A stretch of 64,000 nucleotides of DNA, from contig NZ_JAILPX010000026.1 of NCBI RefSeq assembly GCF_024699275.1, positions 74,643 through 138,642 of the forward strand, written 5' to 3'. Position numbers and translations under genes: made by a program. The DNA comes from Selenomonas sp. (GTDB taxonomy: Bacteria; Bacillota_C; Negativicutes; Selenomonadales; Selenomonadaceae). Each line of letters begins with the position of its first letter. Positions within the stretch are counted from its first letter, which is position 1. Below the pieces are notes generated by a model. It was not told the DNA's origin. It saw only the letters and a list, made by a program, of their open reading frames with translations, and made no database searches. This document shows positions 9,190 to 19,100 of this stretch, piece after piece.

Positions 9190-11379
9190 TTACACTTTCG
9201 CTATGGCCACGAAATTATCGTGGAATGCAATGCCTGGTGCACCTGTAGCCTTTTTCCCCATATCAGCAGGCAGAGCTTTTAATGTATTATTGACGTTGAA
9301 GCCCTTATCCTTCAGCCACATCTCGTAAACCACCAGAGTATCCGCTGCCGTAAGCTTTGTCAGCTTTGCTTTCAGCTGAATCTCCCCCTGGTCGTTATAC
9401 AGACGTACCATATCACCATTTTGAATAGCATACTTCTCCGCCGTAGCCACGTTGATCTCCACTTCTGGTTCGCTATGAATATCCATCATCCAATCCAGAT
9501 TTTGGAACTGAGCGTTGATGTTGAGTTTCCAATGGGGAGACATTAAGCGCAGCGGATATTTTTCTGGTGTCTCCATCTTCTCCGTCCAAACCGGCAGCAG
9601 TTCATGGCCTTCGCTGACTGCAGTCTCCGAAGCGAATTCATACTTTCCGGAAGGTGTCTTGAACTGACCATCCTGCCAGCCAATCAGTCCTTTGACGGCC
9701 TTGCGAGGCCCTTTTTTCAATTCGTCCCAGCTGTTTAGGCCAAACTGTTTAAGGAAATCGGGCGTGAATTCTGCAGCCACCCAGTCCTCCAGGTTTCCAC
9801 TGGTGGGGAATGTACAGCTTCCCGGTTCCAGCTCATTGAGTTTGGCCGATAACCCCATGGCAATTTCCAAATCACTCTTAGCTTCATATTGCGGTTCGAT
9901 AGCCGGTTCATTAAGCGCACACCAATAATGCCAATAGGATACGTTGAGGCCCCAGGTTTCAAAGGCCGTTGTCACCGGCAATACGATATCACTCATTTCC
10001 ACCGTAGGATTCATAAAGAGATCCGCCGTCACCACGAGGTCCAAGTTACGATAAGCCTCCCGCAGTTTTTGTGGTTCCGCAGCCTGGGTCAACGGACTGC
10101 GGCAGGCAATCCAAAGCATCTTGATTGGCGGGTCATCAGCCGCCAAAATCTCCTGGGCTGAATTATTGATATTGATAATCCTGTCTTTCTCGGTGACCGT
10201 TCCCGCTGGAGCTTTCATCCCCATGACATTATATTTTATGCCCCAGGTCTGCAGCTGAGCGTACTGGGCACCGCCGCCACTCTTGCCAATATTGCCCGTC
10301 ATGGCCGCCAACGCATCAATACTACGGACATTCTGTCCCCCGTTGACATGACGCTGCATTCCATAACCAATCCAGATACTGGCTGGCTTAGCTGTGGCGT
10401 ATTCCTTGGCCAGCTGTTCTATGATTTCTTTCTTTACACCAGTTTTTTCCGCTGCCCATTCCAGCGTAATATTTTCCCGCAGATAGCGGAAAAATTCTGC
10501 ATATCCCTTTGCATGAGCAGCCAGCCAAGCATGGTCGACCAGGTCATTATCCAGAATATATCTGGCCATACCCAAAGCCAAAGCACCATCCGTACTGGCT
10601 TTTATCTGAATATACCAATCCGCCTTAGAAGCGGTCTGGGTAAGGATTGGGTCGATGACCACAATCTTACAGCCCCGTTTCCTGGCCTCCATCACCAGAT
10701 GCATAGAATGCACAGAACACCAGGAGGGATTTGCCCCCCAGATAATCATATATTTGCTGTTGACCATATCTTCCGGATCGTTATTCCAAATTGTACCGAA
10801 ATCAAAGGTCTGTGCATCAATCCCGGCCGGCCAGCAGGGCGTTCCCGTCGCGCGGGTAGTATGGCCAATGCTGCTCATCATGCCTTCAATACAATAATTC
10901 AGCAGATTGAAATTACCAGAATACTTATCCAGACAGATTGGCAGGGTATTACCATATTCTTTTTTGATGTCCAGAATCTTCTTGGCAATAATCGTAAACG
11001 CCTCATCCCAGCTGATTCGTTCCCATTTGCCGCTACCCTTCTTGCTCTGCTTCATGGGGTACTTGATCCGATCGGGACTATAGACACTGCGGGTATAGGA
11101 AAAGCCTTTTGCGCAAAGACGGCCTCGGGTATAGGAATTATCCTTATTTCCCTCTACACGCTTCAATACACCATCTTCCACGGTAGAGAGAATCGAACAG
11201 GTGTCGTAGCAGTTACGGGGACAAGCATTGTGGACCACCTTGCTCTCGCCCTTTGCTCCAGCCGTCTGAAAGGGCGAACCCGAAAGATCCAGGGCTGCTC
11301 CCAGCCCCCATGCAGTTCCTGCTGCCAAACTCCCCTTAATAAAGGTGCGACGGCTAAACGATTTTGTGTCAAATTTCAT
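9190..11379 (-). CDS. dmsA: Tat-exported molybdopterin oxidoreductase catalytic subunit (DmsA-like)
   Basis: A 729-residue Mo-bis-PGD enzyme with an N-terminal Tat signal (SRRTFIKGSLAAGTAWG), so the folded protein is exported. The [4Fe-4S] motif CPRNCYDTC ... GRLCAKG follows, then the molybdopterin and C-terminal dinucleotide-binding domains (NGDMVRLYNDQG). Around residue 180 the sequence TRATGTPCWPAG puts a cysteine where a molybdenum ligand may sit. Classical DMSO/TMAO reductases use serine, so the substrate may be another S-, N-, Se- or As-oxide; this is inference. RBS AAGGAGG precedes the ATG. Its first bases overlap the upstream chaperone gene. Confidence 0.9.
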   Translation of the reverse strand: MKFDTKSFSRRTFIKGSLAAGTAWGLGAALDLSGSPFQTAGAKGESKVVHNACPRNCYDTCSILSTVEDGVLKRVEGNKDNSYTRGRLCAKGFSYTRSVYSPDRIKYPMKQSKKGSGKWERISWDEAFTIIAKKILDIKKEYGNTLPICLDKYSGNFNLLNYCIEGMMSSIGHTTRATGTPCWPAGIDAQTFDFGTIWNNDPEDMVNSKYMIIWGANPSWCSVHSMHLVMEARKRGCKIVVIDPILTQTASKADWYIQIKASTDGALALGMARYILDNDLVDHAWLAAHAKGYAEFFRYLRENITLEWAAEKTGVKKEIIEQLAKEYATAKPASIWIGYGMQRHVNGGQNVRSIDALAAMTGNIGKSGGGAQYAQLQTWGIKYNVMGMKAPAGTVTEKDRIININNSAQEILAADDPPIKMLWIACRSPLTQAAEPQKLREAYRNLDLVVTADLFMNPTVEMSDIVLPVTTAFETWGLNVSYWHYWCALNEPAIEPQYEAKSDLEIAMGLSAKLNELEPGSCTFPTSGNLEDWVAAEFTPDFLKQFGLNSWDELKKGPRKAVKGLIGWQDGQFKTPSGKYEFASETAVSEGHELLPVWTEKMETPEKYPLRLMSPHWKLNINAQFQNLDWMMDIHSEPEVEINVATAEKYAIQNGDMVRLYNDQGEIQLKAKLTKLTAADTLVVYEMWLKDKGFNVNNTLKALPADMGKKATGAPGIAFHDNFVAIAKV

Positions 11380-11947
11380 GGCTTACAGCCTCCTTCTCCC
11401 ACCGCATAAACTGATATAGCGCGCCTGCCACTGCCCGGCAATATTCCGAAGCGCTGCCTTTTTCCACTGCCCGCAAGTGCATAAAGACCCACAACAGCAG
11501 ATGTTCCTGCAAAAAACACCGATACTGTTCTGCCGCCTGCCCGGCCAGTGCCTCCCCTTGATAGCGGCTGATTGCTTCCAACAGGCAACTCAGGAAATAA
11601 AATTCAAACTGGGCATGATCATCGGGAATCCGATTACGCGCCGCCAGTGTTAAGCCCGCTTCCTCATATGCACCGCGCACCGCCATGGTTTCTGCCTGCA
11701 TAGGCAAATGATCCGCGTTGCGATAATAGGACTCCAGGGGCGGTGCCAATAATTTCTGCGGCCCCACAAATAAGCGATTGAAATCGTATCGCCCCTCATC
11801 ATCCAGGGATGGTACCAGCAGGCTGATACGCAACAATTGACCGATCTGCTTGATTGCGTCCTGCCCGGCGTCCACATCACCAGCATAAAACGCCGCCAGC
11901 TTCCGGTAAATCACCGCCTTCTGCCGCCAGTTCCTCATTTCCTCCAT
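11369..11947 (-). CDS. dmsD: TorD/DmsD-family molybdoenzyme maturation chaperone
   Basis: A 192-residue, all-helical cytoplasmic chaperone of the TorD/DmsD family, which binds the Tat signal of its cognate molybdoenzyme until cofactor insertion is complete. Family features are the EAGL and DDHAQFEFYFLSCLLEAI region near the middle and a C-terminal RCFLQEHLLLWV segment. The start at 11947 is supported by AGGTGG; the GTG/ATG further upstream lacks an RBS. It overlaps dmsA by 11 bases and is the first gene of the operon. Confidence 0.88.
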   Translation of the reverse strand: MEEMRNWRQKAVIYRKLAAFYAGDVDAGQDAIKQIGQLLRISLLVPSLDDEGRYDFNRLFVGPQKLLAPPLESYYRNADHLPMQAETMAVRGAYEEAGLTLAARNRIPDDHAQFEFYFLSCLLEAISRYQGEALAGQAAEQYRCFLQEHLLLWVFMHLRAVEKGSASEYCRAVAGALYQFMRWEKEAVSHEI

Positions 11948-12084
11948 AACATCACCACCTATACATAGCAAAAGTTAATATGCTCATTGAAAATAATTAT
12001 ATTACAGATAAAGTCGGTTTATCCTGTAATTTTTACCAAAAAATCCCCCCTTATCTGTCAAAAAATACAAACCACGAACAACAC

Positions 12085-12145
12085 ATAAAAAAACGGCTTT
12101 AGAAGTCCGAAGCTGCTTGATCGCAGCTCCAGTCTCCTAAAGCCG
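12085..12145 (-). terminator. Terminator of the PucR regulator gene
   Basis: On the minus strand, CGGCTTTAG and its complement (12094-12102 and 12137-12145) enclose a smaller GCTGC stem and are followed by seven T's. Confidence 0.85.
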
Positions 12146-12158
12146 GTAAATAAAATCA

Positions 12159-13334
12159 CTACATCGAATGCCGAACAATCCGCAGAGCTTGACAGGCTAC
12201 ATAAAAGCGAACCCGTACATCTGCCTGATTGAGATTAACCCCCAGCACACTTTCGATTTTCTTTAAGCGGTTACGCAGGGTATTCGCATGTATAAACAGG
12301 CGTTCCGCCGCTTGGGTCAGGGATTCATTTTCCTGAAAATAAATCTCCAAGGTTTTTAACAGTTCTGTTCCATTGACATTATCATAATTCATCAATACCC
12401 CCAGTGCTTCCTGAGCAAAATCATCCAGCTCCTCAGCACGGATATGAGAGAGCAGCTTCAATACACCCAAGTCATCATAACAGGTAATGCCGTTCTCAGG
12501 CTGGCGAAAACGCCCCAAACTCAGCGCCTGCCGTGCTTCCTGAAAACTGCGGCAGATTTCTGCCACGGCATAATGAAGTCTGCCTATTCCCACGGAAAAA
12601 GGCGGTATCGTTGGAAAAGCCCCTTTGATATCCGCCATGGATTCAGCCATAATCTTAGCCACATCCCCCTGACTGCGGGGCGGCGTGGAATCATCGGGAA
12701 AGAGGATGACCAGCTGCATCCGCAGAAGCATCAGCATCGGCTGTACAAACCGCATGGACAGTACCCGCATCCACTCCTTATCCAACTCCGCCAGCAGCAA
12801 ATCCCGCTTATCGCCCTGCAGGGGGCGATCAAATTCTACTACGACCACATGATGAGGCCGATCCAGCCGCATATTCCAAGTTTTCCCTAATTGGACCACC
12901 TCTTCCGAGGATGAAAAATTATGATAGAGAATATCGTATAAGAACTGCTCCCTATGTTGACGCACCATGACCTGCAGTTCCTGCTCATGCCAAAGCAGAA
13001 AAGCCAGTTGCTGTCCCAGTTCCCAAAACAGCAGCCATGTCGCCTTTTCCATACGCGCCTGGACAGATTCCGTCGCCAGCCAGCCCCAAGGTTGGCTATT
13101 CTGTACCAAGGATAAAACCGTTCCCCCCTCAAAGGGACGAAAGTCATTTTGCAACAGCGCCTGCCGTTTAAGGCGCAGCAAAGAAAGCTTCTCCATCGGA
13201 AAACCAGGTGTAATGCCCCGCAATTCTCCCAAACGATCCAACAGCACCATTTCCAGCCCTGTGCAGCGATGAACCGCCAATATTTTCCCCGCTATATCCC
13301 CTGCTTGCCAGAGTTCCTCTTTATCCTTCTCCAT
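12159..13334 (-). CDS. PucR/CdaR-type transcriptional regulator
   Basis: A 391-residue regulator. An N-terminal sensory region is followed by a CdaR GGDEF-like domain (about 130-280) and a C-terminal PucR HTH (ESLTQAAERLFIHANTLRNR ... NLNQADVRVRFYVACQAL). The family responds to small metabolites such as sugar diacids or purines. It overlaps the upstream FeS gene by 14 bases and has GGGAGGACAG as RBS, so it is the second gene of a two-gene operon. Its position just upstream of dmsDABC, in the same direction but behind its own terminator, suggests that it controls that operon. Confidence 0.85.
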   Translation of the reverse strand: MEKDKEELWQAGDIAGKILAVHRCTGLEMVLLDRLGELRGITPGFPMEKLSLLRLKRQALLQNDFRPFEGGTVLSLVQNSQPWGWLATESVQARMEKATWLLFWELGQQLAFLLWHEQELQVMVRQHREQFLYDILYHNFSSSEEVVQLGKTWNMRLDRPHHVVVVEFDRPLQGDKRDLLLAELDKEWMRVLSMRFVQPMLMLLRMQLVILFPDDSTPPRSQGDVAKIMAESMADIKGAFPTIPPFSVGIGRLHYAVAEICRSFQEARQALSLGRFRQPENGITCYDDLGVLKLLSHIRAEELDDFAQEALGVLMNYDNVNGTELLKTLEIYFQENESLTQAAERLFIHANTLRNRLKKIESVLGVNLNQADVRVRFYVACQALRIVRHSM

Positions 13335-13875
13335 TTCTGTCCTCCCGCCAAAAACACATTGGCTGTCGTGCCTTGATAAACTTCAACGAAGGCTGCGTAT
13401 AACGCACCAAGGGATAATCCTGCCAGTTGATATCTGCGTTTTCTATATCACAAAGCCGCAGTGCCTCCACAGGACAGGCCTCCACACATTGCGGCTGCCT
13501 GCCTGCCTCCAATCGGTCCTGGCACATATCACATTTGCCCACCTTCCCTGTATGAGGCAAAATCCGTGGAGCATGGAAGGGACAGGCACCTACACAACGG
13601 CCACAGCCAATACATTTGGTACTGTTATGCACTACAATGCCATTGCGGCGCTTTTCATAGCAGCCTACGGGACAAACCCGCATACATTCCGGAGAAGCAC
13701 AATGATTGCAGGACATGGATAAAAAGCCCTGTTCCCGGCTGTCTCCGCCCCATTCATCCACATGCCGAAAAGCTTGCGGCAAATCCGGGTGCTTATACTG
13801 GCAGGCCTTTTCACAGGCCCGGCAGCCCACGCACCGGGATAAGTCCACCTGAAATCCCAGCTGTCGCGGCTCCAT
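13321..13875 (-). CDS. 4Fe-4S dicluster electron-transfer protein (DmsB-like)
   Basis: A 184-residue second DmsB-like protein with four cysteine clusters (CVGCRACEKACQ, CNHCASPECMRVCPVGC, CIGCGRCVGACPFHAP, CDMCQDRLEAGRQPQCVEACP). It lacks its own molybdenum or anchor subunit and instead shares a transcript with the PucR-type regulator. It might serve the Tat-less molybdoenzyme at 20415 or supply redox input to the regulator; both are guesses. RBS AAGGGGGG lies 5 bases upstream. Confidence 0.85.
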   Translation of the reverse strand: MEPRQLGFQVDLSRCVGCRACEKACQYKHPDLPQAFRHVDEWGGDSREQGFLSMSCNHCASPECMRVCPVGCYEKRRNGIVVHNSTKCIGCGRCVGACPFHAPRILPHTGKVGKCDMCQDRLEAGRQPQCVEACPVEALRLCDIENADINWQDYPLVRYTQPSLKFIKARQPMCFWREDRNGEG

Positions 13876-14020
13876 AAAAATCCCCCCTTACCGTACAATG
13901 CTCCTTCTATGATACCACATCGCACAAGATTTCAAAAAAAAAATTACAAGCCTCCGCCCTTTTCCCTAAACAGCTTTCCATGCTATGATAAAAGAAATAA
14001 CGATCCAAAGGAGAATACAA

Positions 14021-14470
14021 ATGACCAAGATACTTTTTGTGTGCCACGGCAATATCTGCCGTTCCACCATGTGCGAATTCATCATGAAGGAACTGGTACG
14101 AAAAGCCGGCAAGGAACAGGACATTTACGTAGAATCCAAAGCCTGCCGTACAGATGAACTTGGCAGTGATACACATCCGGGTACAAAGGCAGCACTCCGT
14201 GCCCACAACATTCCCTTTACCAAGCGAAAAGCCCGCCAGATTCAGCGGGCTGATTATGATGAATTTGATTATATCATTGCCATGGATGAAGAGAATATGC
14301 GCGACCTGCAACGCCTTACCAATGGTGATTCTGCGGGAAAATGCCAACTGCTCTTAAGCTTTGCCGGCGAAGACCGGGAAGTGGCCGATCCCTGGTACAC
14401 AGGCAATTTCGAAGTTACCTATCAGGATGCCAACAAAGGCTGTCGGGCATTGCTGGCTCAGCTCATTTGA
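14021..14470 (+). CDS. Low-molecular-weight protein tyrosine phosphatase
   Basis: A 149-residue cytoplasmic phosphatase. The P-loop CHGNICRS (CX5R-S) lies at residues 7-14, and the general-acid DPWY motif is near residue 125. I start at 14021 (MTKILFVCHGN) because AAGGAG lies 7 bases upstream. Its last 8 bases overlap the 3' end of the convergent ECF transporter gene. In other bacteria such enzymes regulate exopolysaccharide kinases; here no kinase is adjacent. Confidence 0.92.
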   Translation: MTKILFVCHGNICRSTMCEFIMKELVRKAGKEQDIYVESKACRTDELGSDTHPGTKAALRAHNIPFTKRKARQIQRADYDEFDYIIAMDEENMRDLQRLTNGDSAGKCQLLLSFAGEDREVADPWYTGNFEVTYQDANKGCRALLAQLI

Positions 14471-14981
14471 TCCACTTTTCCAAGGGATTGATTGCACCAT
14501 AGAAGGCCAGGATATTCACTGCCCCTTCGGCTAATAACCCCGGAGCTGATGCCAGTCCGGCTGCCAGATTGTCATAAAGGATTACCCCAAAAGCTGTATA
14601 GCCTCCGGCCATCACCAGACAGGCCAATGTCAACGCCAAAAGCGTACGCGGTGCAAGCAGAAAATGAGGATCCGCTCGATTGGCAATGTGCAAAAATGTT
14701 TCTGCCATGGCCCATTTAATCAGGAGAGTGGGCCCTATCCACAGGGGAAAACCACCCATCAAATCTGCCAGCATTGACCCCGCACAGGCCGCAATCAAGG
14801 CTTCCCGTCGTCCTGCCAGACACAGCAGAACCAAAATCCCTGCATCACCTAAGTGGGCATACCCCAAGGGGATGGGAATCTTAGGCACAAAAGTTAACAA
14901 GAACACTACTGCCGTCATGGCCGCCGTAAGGGTGATTTCCCGCGCCGACCAGCGGCTTTTTTTCATACTTAAAGCATGCAT
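14463..14981 (-). CDS. ECF transporter substrate-binding (S) component
   Basis: A 172-residue membrane protein with five to six hydrophobic helices. The loop IPIPLGYAHLGDAGI after the first helix is characteristic of the ECF-type S components of vitamin/precursor importers. It needs the shared EcfA/EcfA'/EcfT energising module, which is not in this window. The substrate cannot be told from sequence. I start at 14981 on AAAGGAGGAG; no riboswitch is seen upstream that would name the vitamin. Confidence 0.8.
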   Translation of the reverse strand: MHALSMKKSRWSAREITLTAAMTAVVFLLTFVPKIPIPLGYAHLGDAGILVLLCLAGRREALIAACAGSMLADLMGGFPLWIGPTLLIKWAMAETFLHIANRADPHFLLAPRTLLALTLACLVMAGGYTAFGVILYDNLAAGLASAPGLLAEGAVNILAFYGAINPLEKWIK

Positions 14982-15011
14982 AAAACTCCTCCTTTTACAA
15001 AATATGAACAC

Positions 15012-15040
15012 ATTTTACCACCATAACCTTTAACTTTCAA
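15012..15040 (-). promoter_or_regulatory. Promoter of the ECF S component gene
   Basis: On the minus strand TTGAAA (15035-15040), a 17-base spacer and TAAAAT (15012-15017) lie 30 bases before the start codon. Confidence 0.6.
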
Positions 15041-15092
15041 GGATATATGTAAAATATGTTCCACTCAACTCGCTACATTTATCCATTTTATA

Positions 15093-15121
15093 TTGACTTC
15101 CTCCAGGTATAGTTGTAACAT
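15093..15121 (+). promoter_or_regulatory. Promoter of the BASS transporter gene
   Basis: TTGACT (15093-15098), a 17-base spacer and TAACAT (15116-15121) precede the start by 35 bases. Confidence 0.6.
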
Positions 15122-15156
15122 TGTAAACATCATAAAAAGAAAGGATTGTAGGTCTT

Positions 15157-16116
15157 ATGCATTATCTGGAAAAATTAAGCGCTTTTATCTCCAAGTATAT
15201 GGCGGTATTCGTTATCGTCATCGCCGCCATTGCCCTCTTTGAACCACTGAGTTTCAAGTGGGCTGCCCCCAAGATTACCATGCTCTTGGGTATTGTCATG
15301 TTCGGCATGGGCATGACCTTAAAGCTCTCCGATTTCAAACTGGTATTCCAACGTCCCCGGGATGTCTTTTATGGCGCTCTGGCTCAATTCACCATTATGC
15401 CATTATTAGCCTATCTTCTGGCTTTGGCCTTCAATCTGCCGCCAGAACTAGCTGCAGGTGTCATTCTCGTAGGAACCTGTCCGGGCGGAACCTCCTCCAA
15501 TGTCATGACCTACCTGGCCCGTGGGGATGTGGCCCTGTCGGTATCCATGACCATGACCACCACGATACTGGCCCCCATCGTCACACCTCTGTTGACCTGG
15601 TGGCTGGCCGGAGCCTGGGTCGAGATTTCTCTCTCTGCCATGATGATGTCCATTGTACAGGTCGTTATTCTGCCGATTGTATTGGGCATCATCATCAATT
15701 CCTTCTTTGAAGCCCAAGTGCAGAAATTCATTAAGATCCTGCCCCTGATTTCCGTCATTGCCATTGTACTGATTGTCGGCGGTGTAGTTGCCGTAAGCGC
15801 CCAGAAAATCATGGAGACGGGACTTCTGATCATGACCGTGGTAATATGCCACAACCTGCTGGGCTATGGCACAGGATTCTTGCTGGCCAAGGCTCTCCAT
15901 ATGGATATCGCCAAAGCAAAAGCCATTTCCATCGAGGTGGGGATGCAAAATTCCGGATTAGCCACGTCACTGGCTATGCTTCATTTTGGACCAGCCGCCG
16001 CCATTCCCGGTGCCATCTTCAGCGTTTGGCACAACATCTCCGGCTCCCTGGCTGCCAATTATTTGTCCAGTAAAATGAACAAGGACAAACTACCTGAAGT
16101 ACAGATTGCAAAATAA
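15157..16116 (+). CDS. Bile acid:sodium symporter (BASS) family transporter
   Basis: A 319-residue membrane protein with about nine or ten hydrophobic helices. The signature GTCPGGTSSNVMTYLARGD (crossover region) is typical of the BASS/ASBT family of sodium-coupled importers. Bacterial members carry organic acids such as pantoate or pyruvate as well as bile acids, so the substrate is open. RBS GTAGG lies before the ATG. It is monocistronic, with its own promoter and terminator. Confidence 0.88.
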   Translation: MHYLEKLSAFISKYMAVFVIVIAAIALFEPLSFKWAAPKITMLLGIVMFGMGMTLKLSDFKLVFQRPRDVFYGALAQFTIMPLLAYLLALAFNLPPELAAGVILVGTCPGGTSSNVMTYLARGDVALSVSMTMTTTILAPIVTPLLTWWLAGAWVEISLSAMMMSIVQVVILPIVLGIIINSFFEAQVQKFIKILPLISVIAIVLIVGGVVAVSAQKIMETGLLIMTVVICHNLLGYGTGFLLAKALHMDIAKAKAISIEVGMQNSGLATSLAMLHFGPAAAIPGAIFSVWHNISGSLAANYLSSKMNKDKLPEVQIAK

Positions 16117-16127
16117 CGGATAACACT

Positions 16128-16163
16128 AAAAAACTGTTGCGCAGAAATGTGCAACAGTTTTTT
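16128..16163. terminator. Bidirectional terminator
   Basis: Perfect 13-bp stem AAAAAACTGTTGC/GCAACAGTTTTTT (16128-16140, 16151-16163) between the BASS gene and the convergent helicase gene. Confidence 0.92.
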
Positions 16164-16178
16164 GATCATGAAGATATA

Positions 16179-19100
16179 TCAGCCAACAGCCAGTTTATTG
16201 CTTTTCTTTAAGAATTTTGCAGGAATAGGCTTATCTAATTTCCACACGATATTGATGGGCTTTTCTCCTTCATGGCTTACGTAATTAGCCCGCCCCAGAT
16301 AAGTATACGCCGCGGCGCCACCGGTCATGTTATCCTTTTTGAACTCCCTCACAAACAGAAGGATTTGGGTCCCCTGTTCCTGATGATGAAGGTAGCGCTG
16401 CCCTGTAACAGAGCCCACCGTCGTTACACTCTGACTCTGCCAATGAAACAACCATTCATTCAGTGAGTAATCATCATACATGGTTGTGGGCGAATACTCC
16501 CTATCGGCCTTATTCAAGGTTACAAAGAACAAATCCGTTTTCTTATCCGCCAGCCATTTAACGCCTTCTCGCACAGTATTGGGCTTGTCAAAATCCATCG
16601 CCACCAATATCTGATCCCGGGTATAGGTACAATGCAAATCCAACGGACAGGCAAAGCCGATATTCAAGGGTTCATCGACAAAGTCAATACCATCGAGCTG
16701 ATAGCGCAAAAGCTCCTGCATTTCTGCCACAATATGGGGACTATTCGCCAATGCTAAAAAATTCTCCCGGACTTTCTCGTCACGCCAATCCCTTGCATAT
16801 TCTCCCCAAATCGTTACATAAAACATTTGCAGCATCCGACTCTCTAAAGGAGAAAGCCAGTTAAAGTCCATATCTGCCAACTGCGGCAGTATATTCAGCA
16901 AAAATTTTATCCATCGCTGAGAATCCGCCACTGCCAGCTTCTGAAAGACAATACTCAAATTTACCTGCAGTTCCAATGATTCCGGTTCATAGTCTTCTTG
17001 CACGCCCGCGCGGACACACATGCGGGAAAATGATTGCCAGCTCTTGTGCCGATATAACTGACGGGGATCCATATGGTGGTAATGCAAAAAATTGGCCAGC
17101 GTCACAGGCAATCCACTATCTTCCGCAAAACTAGCAATATGCCCTGCCATCCCCCGCAAGGTATCATAAGCTCCTTTGATATTATCCAGAATATATTGGG
17201 CCGCCTGTTTTTCCAACTGAATATAACAGCCCTTGGGGGCGGAAACGAAGCCATTTTCCACTTCTTGCTGCACACTATGGGAAGTATTAGCCAGCAGCGC
17301 CGCAAATTTATGGGTAAAACTGTATTTTTTATTGGCCTGACCGATAAAATCCAACACAGTCAAACAGTCTTTATCCGGCGAAAGTCGTAAACCACGTCCC
17401 AACTGCTGCAAAAAGATGGTCAGCGATTCGGTGGGCCGCAAGAACAGCACCGTATTGATTTCGGGAATATCTACACCTTCGTTGTAAATATCCACAACAA
17501 AGATAAATTTCAACTCCCCCTGAGCCAGGCGTTTCCGTGCGTTATCCCGATCCACCTGAGCGGATTGCCCCGTAAGACATAAGGAGGGAATCCCCAACTG
17601 ATTAAAATAGTCACTCATAAAGCTGGCATGTTCGACACTGACGCAAAAGCCTAGCCCCTTCACCAGCAACACATCTGTCACATAACGTTGTAGGGAATTA
17701 ACGATTAAATCGGCCCGTCTTTCCGCCACCTTACCACTGAGACTATAAACATTGCTGAGGGCCTGCTTATCATAACCGCCCGCCGTCCATTTTACCTCCG
17801 TCAAATCCACATTATCGGTAACACCGAAATACTGAAAGGGACACAGTAGTTTCCGTTCGATGGCCTCCGGCAGCCTTATTTCTGCGGCAATTCGCTCACC
17901 AAAATAAGGCAATATACTTTTTCCATCCAATCGCTCCGGCGTAGCCGTAAGGCCCAACAAAATCCTTGGTTGATAATAATTGAGCAATTTTTGATAACTA
18001 TCCGCCGGGCCATGATGAATTTCATCCACCACGATAAAATCGTAAAAATCCGGGCTGGTCTTGGCCGTAAAATCCTGGGAATTAAAGGTTTGGATAGAAA
18101 TAAAAAGCTGATCCAGCGCCTGCGGAGTATATTGCCCCACAAAGAGCTCACCAAAATTGTTATCCTTCAGCACCGCCTGAAAGGTGGCAAGGCCTTGCGT
18201 TAAAATCTCCTGCCGGTGTGCCACAAAGAGCAGACGGTTCGACCGGCCTGGGTTCTCCCGGCAAAAGCGGGCATAATCAAAGGCGGCGATAACCGTCTTT
18301 CCTGTACCGGTGGCGGCCACTATGAGATTGCGATATATCCCCCGCACGCTCCGCTCAGCCGCTAATTTATCCAATATCTCCTGCTGATAAGAATAGGGAC
18401 GCACATCTAGCGTATAGCGGGTGGTGTTACCTTCCTTATAGTATTTCTCATCCCGTAATGCCCGGTATAGGCGCATTTCCTCAGCCGCTGTATAGGGTTC
18501 AAATTCCCGGCTTTCCCAGTAACTGGCAAAGGTAGCCCCAATCTTAGCCAGCGTCTCCGGCTGATCCTGAGCGGTAATTTTTATATTCCATTCCAAACCG
18601 CTGGACATAGCCGCCCGAGAAAGATTGGATGAGCCAATATAGGCAGTAGTATATCCCGTATCCCGATAAAACACATAGGCTTTCGCATGCAATCGGGTCC
18701 GCTGAGTATCATAGCTGACTTTGATTTCCGTATTTACTAATTTACTGAGCTCTTTAATCGCCTTGACATCCGTAGCCCCCATATAAGAAGTAGTAATAAT
18801 TCGCAGTCTGCCACCATTTTGCGTAAAGTGCTTTAACGCCTCAATCAACAGCCGCAAGCCGCTCCATTTAATAAAAGACACCAACATATCCATGCGATTG
18901 CAGCTGGCAATTTCCTTTTTCAGTTCCGTATACATCTGAGGCTCATGAACAGCCCCAGTAAACAAACTGGATTGCGCCAAGGATGTCTCCGGCCGATCAA
19001 CTGTCTCCCTGCCCTTCGTTCCCAAAGACAAAATACTGTTTTGCCGATCGTACAAAGCCAACAGTTGCTGCCCAGCCGGATCCACCTTCATTGCAGAAAA

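Noticed and set aside
10348..11409. 353-codon plus-strand ORF opposite dmsA
   Set aside because: Shadow of dmsA; no RBS and no recognisable protein features.
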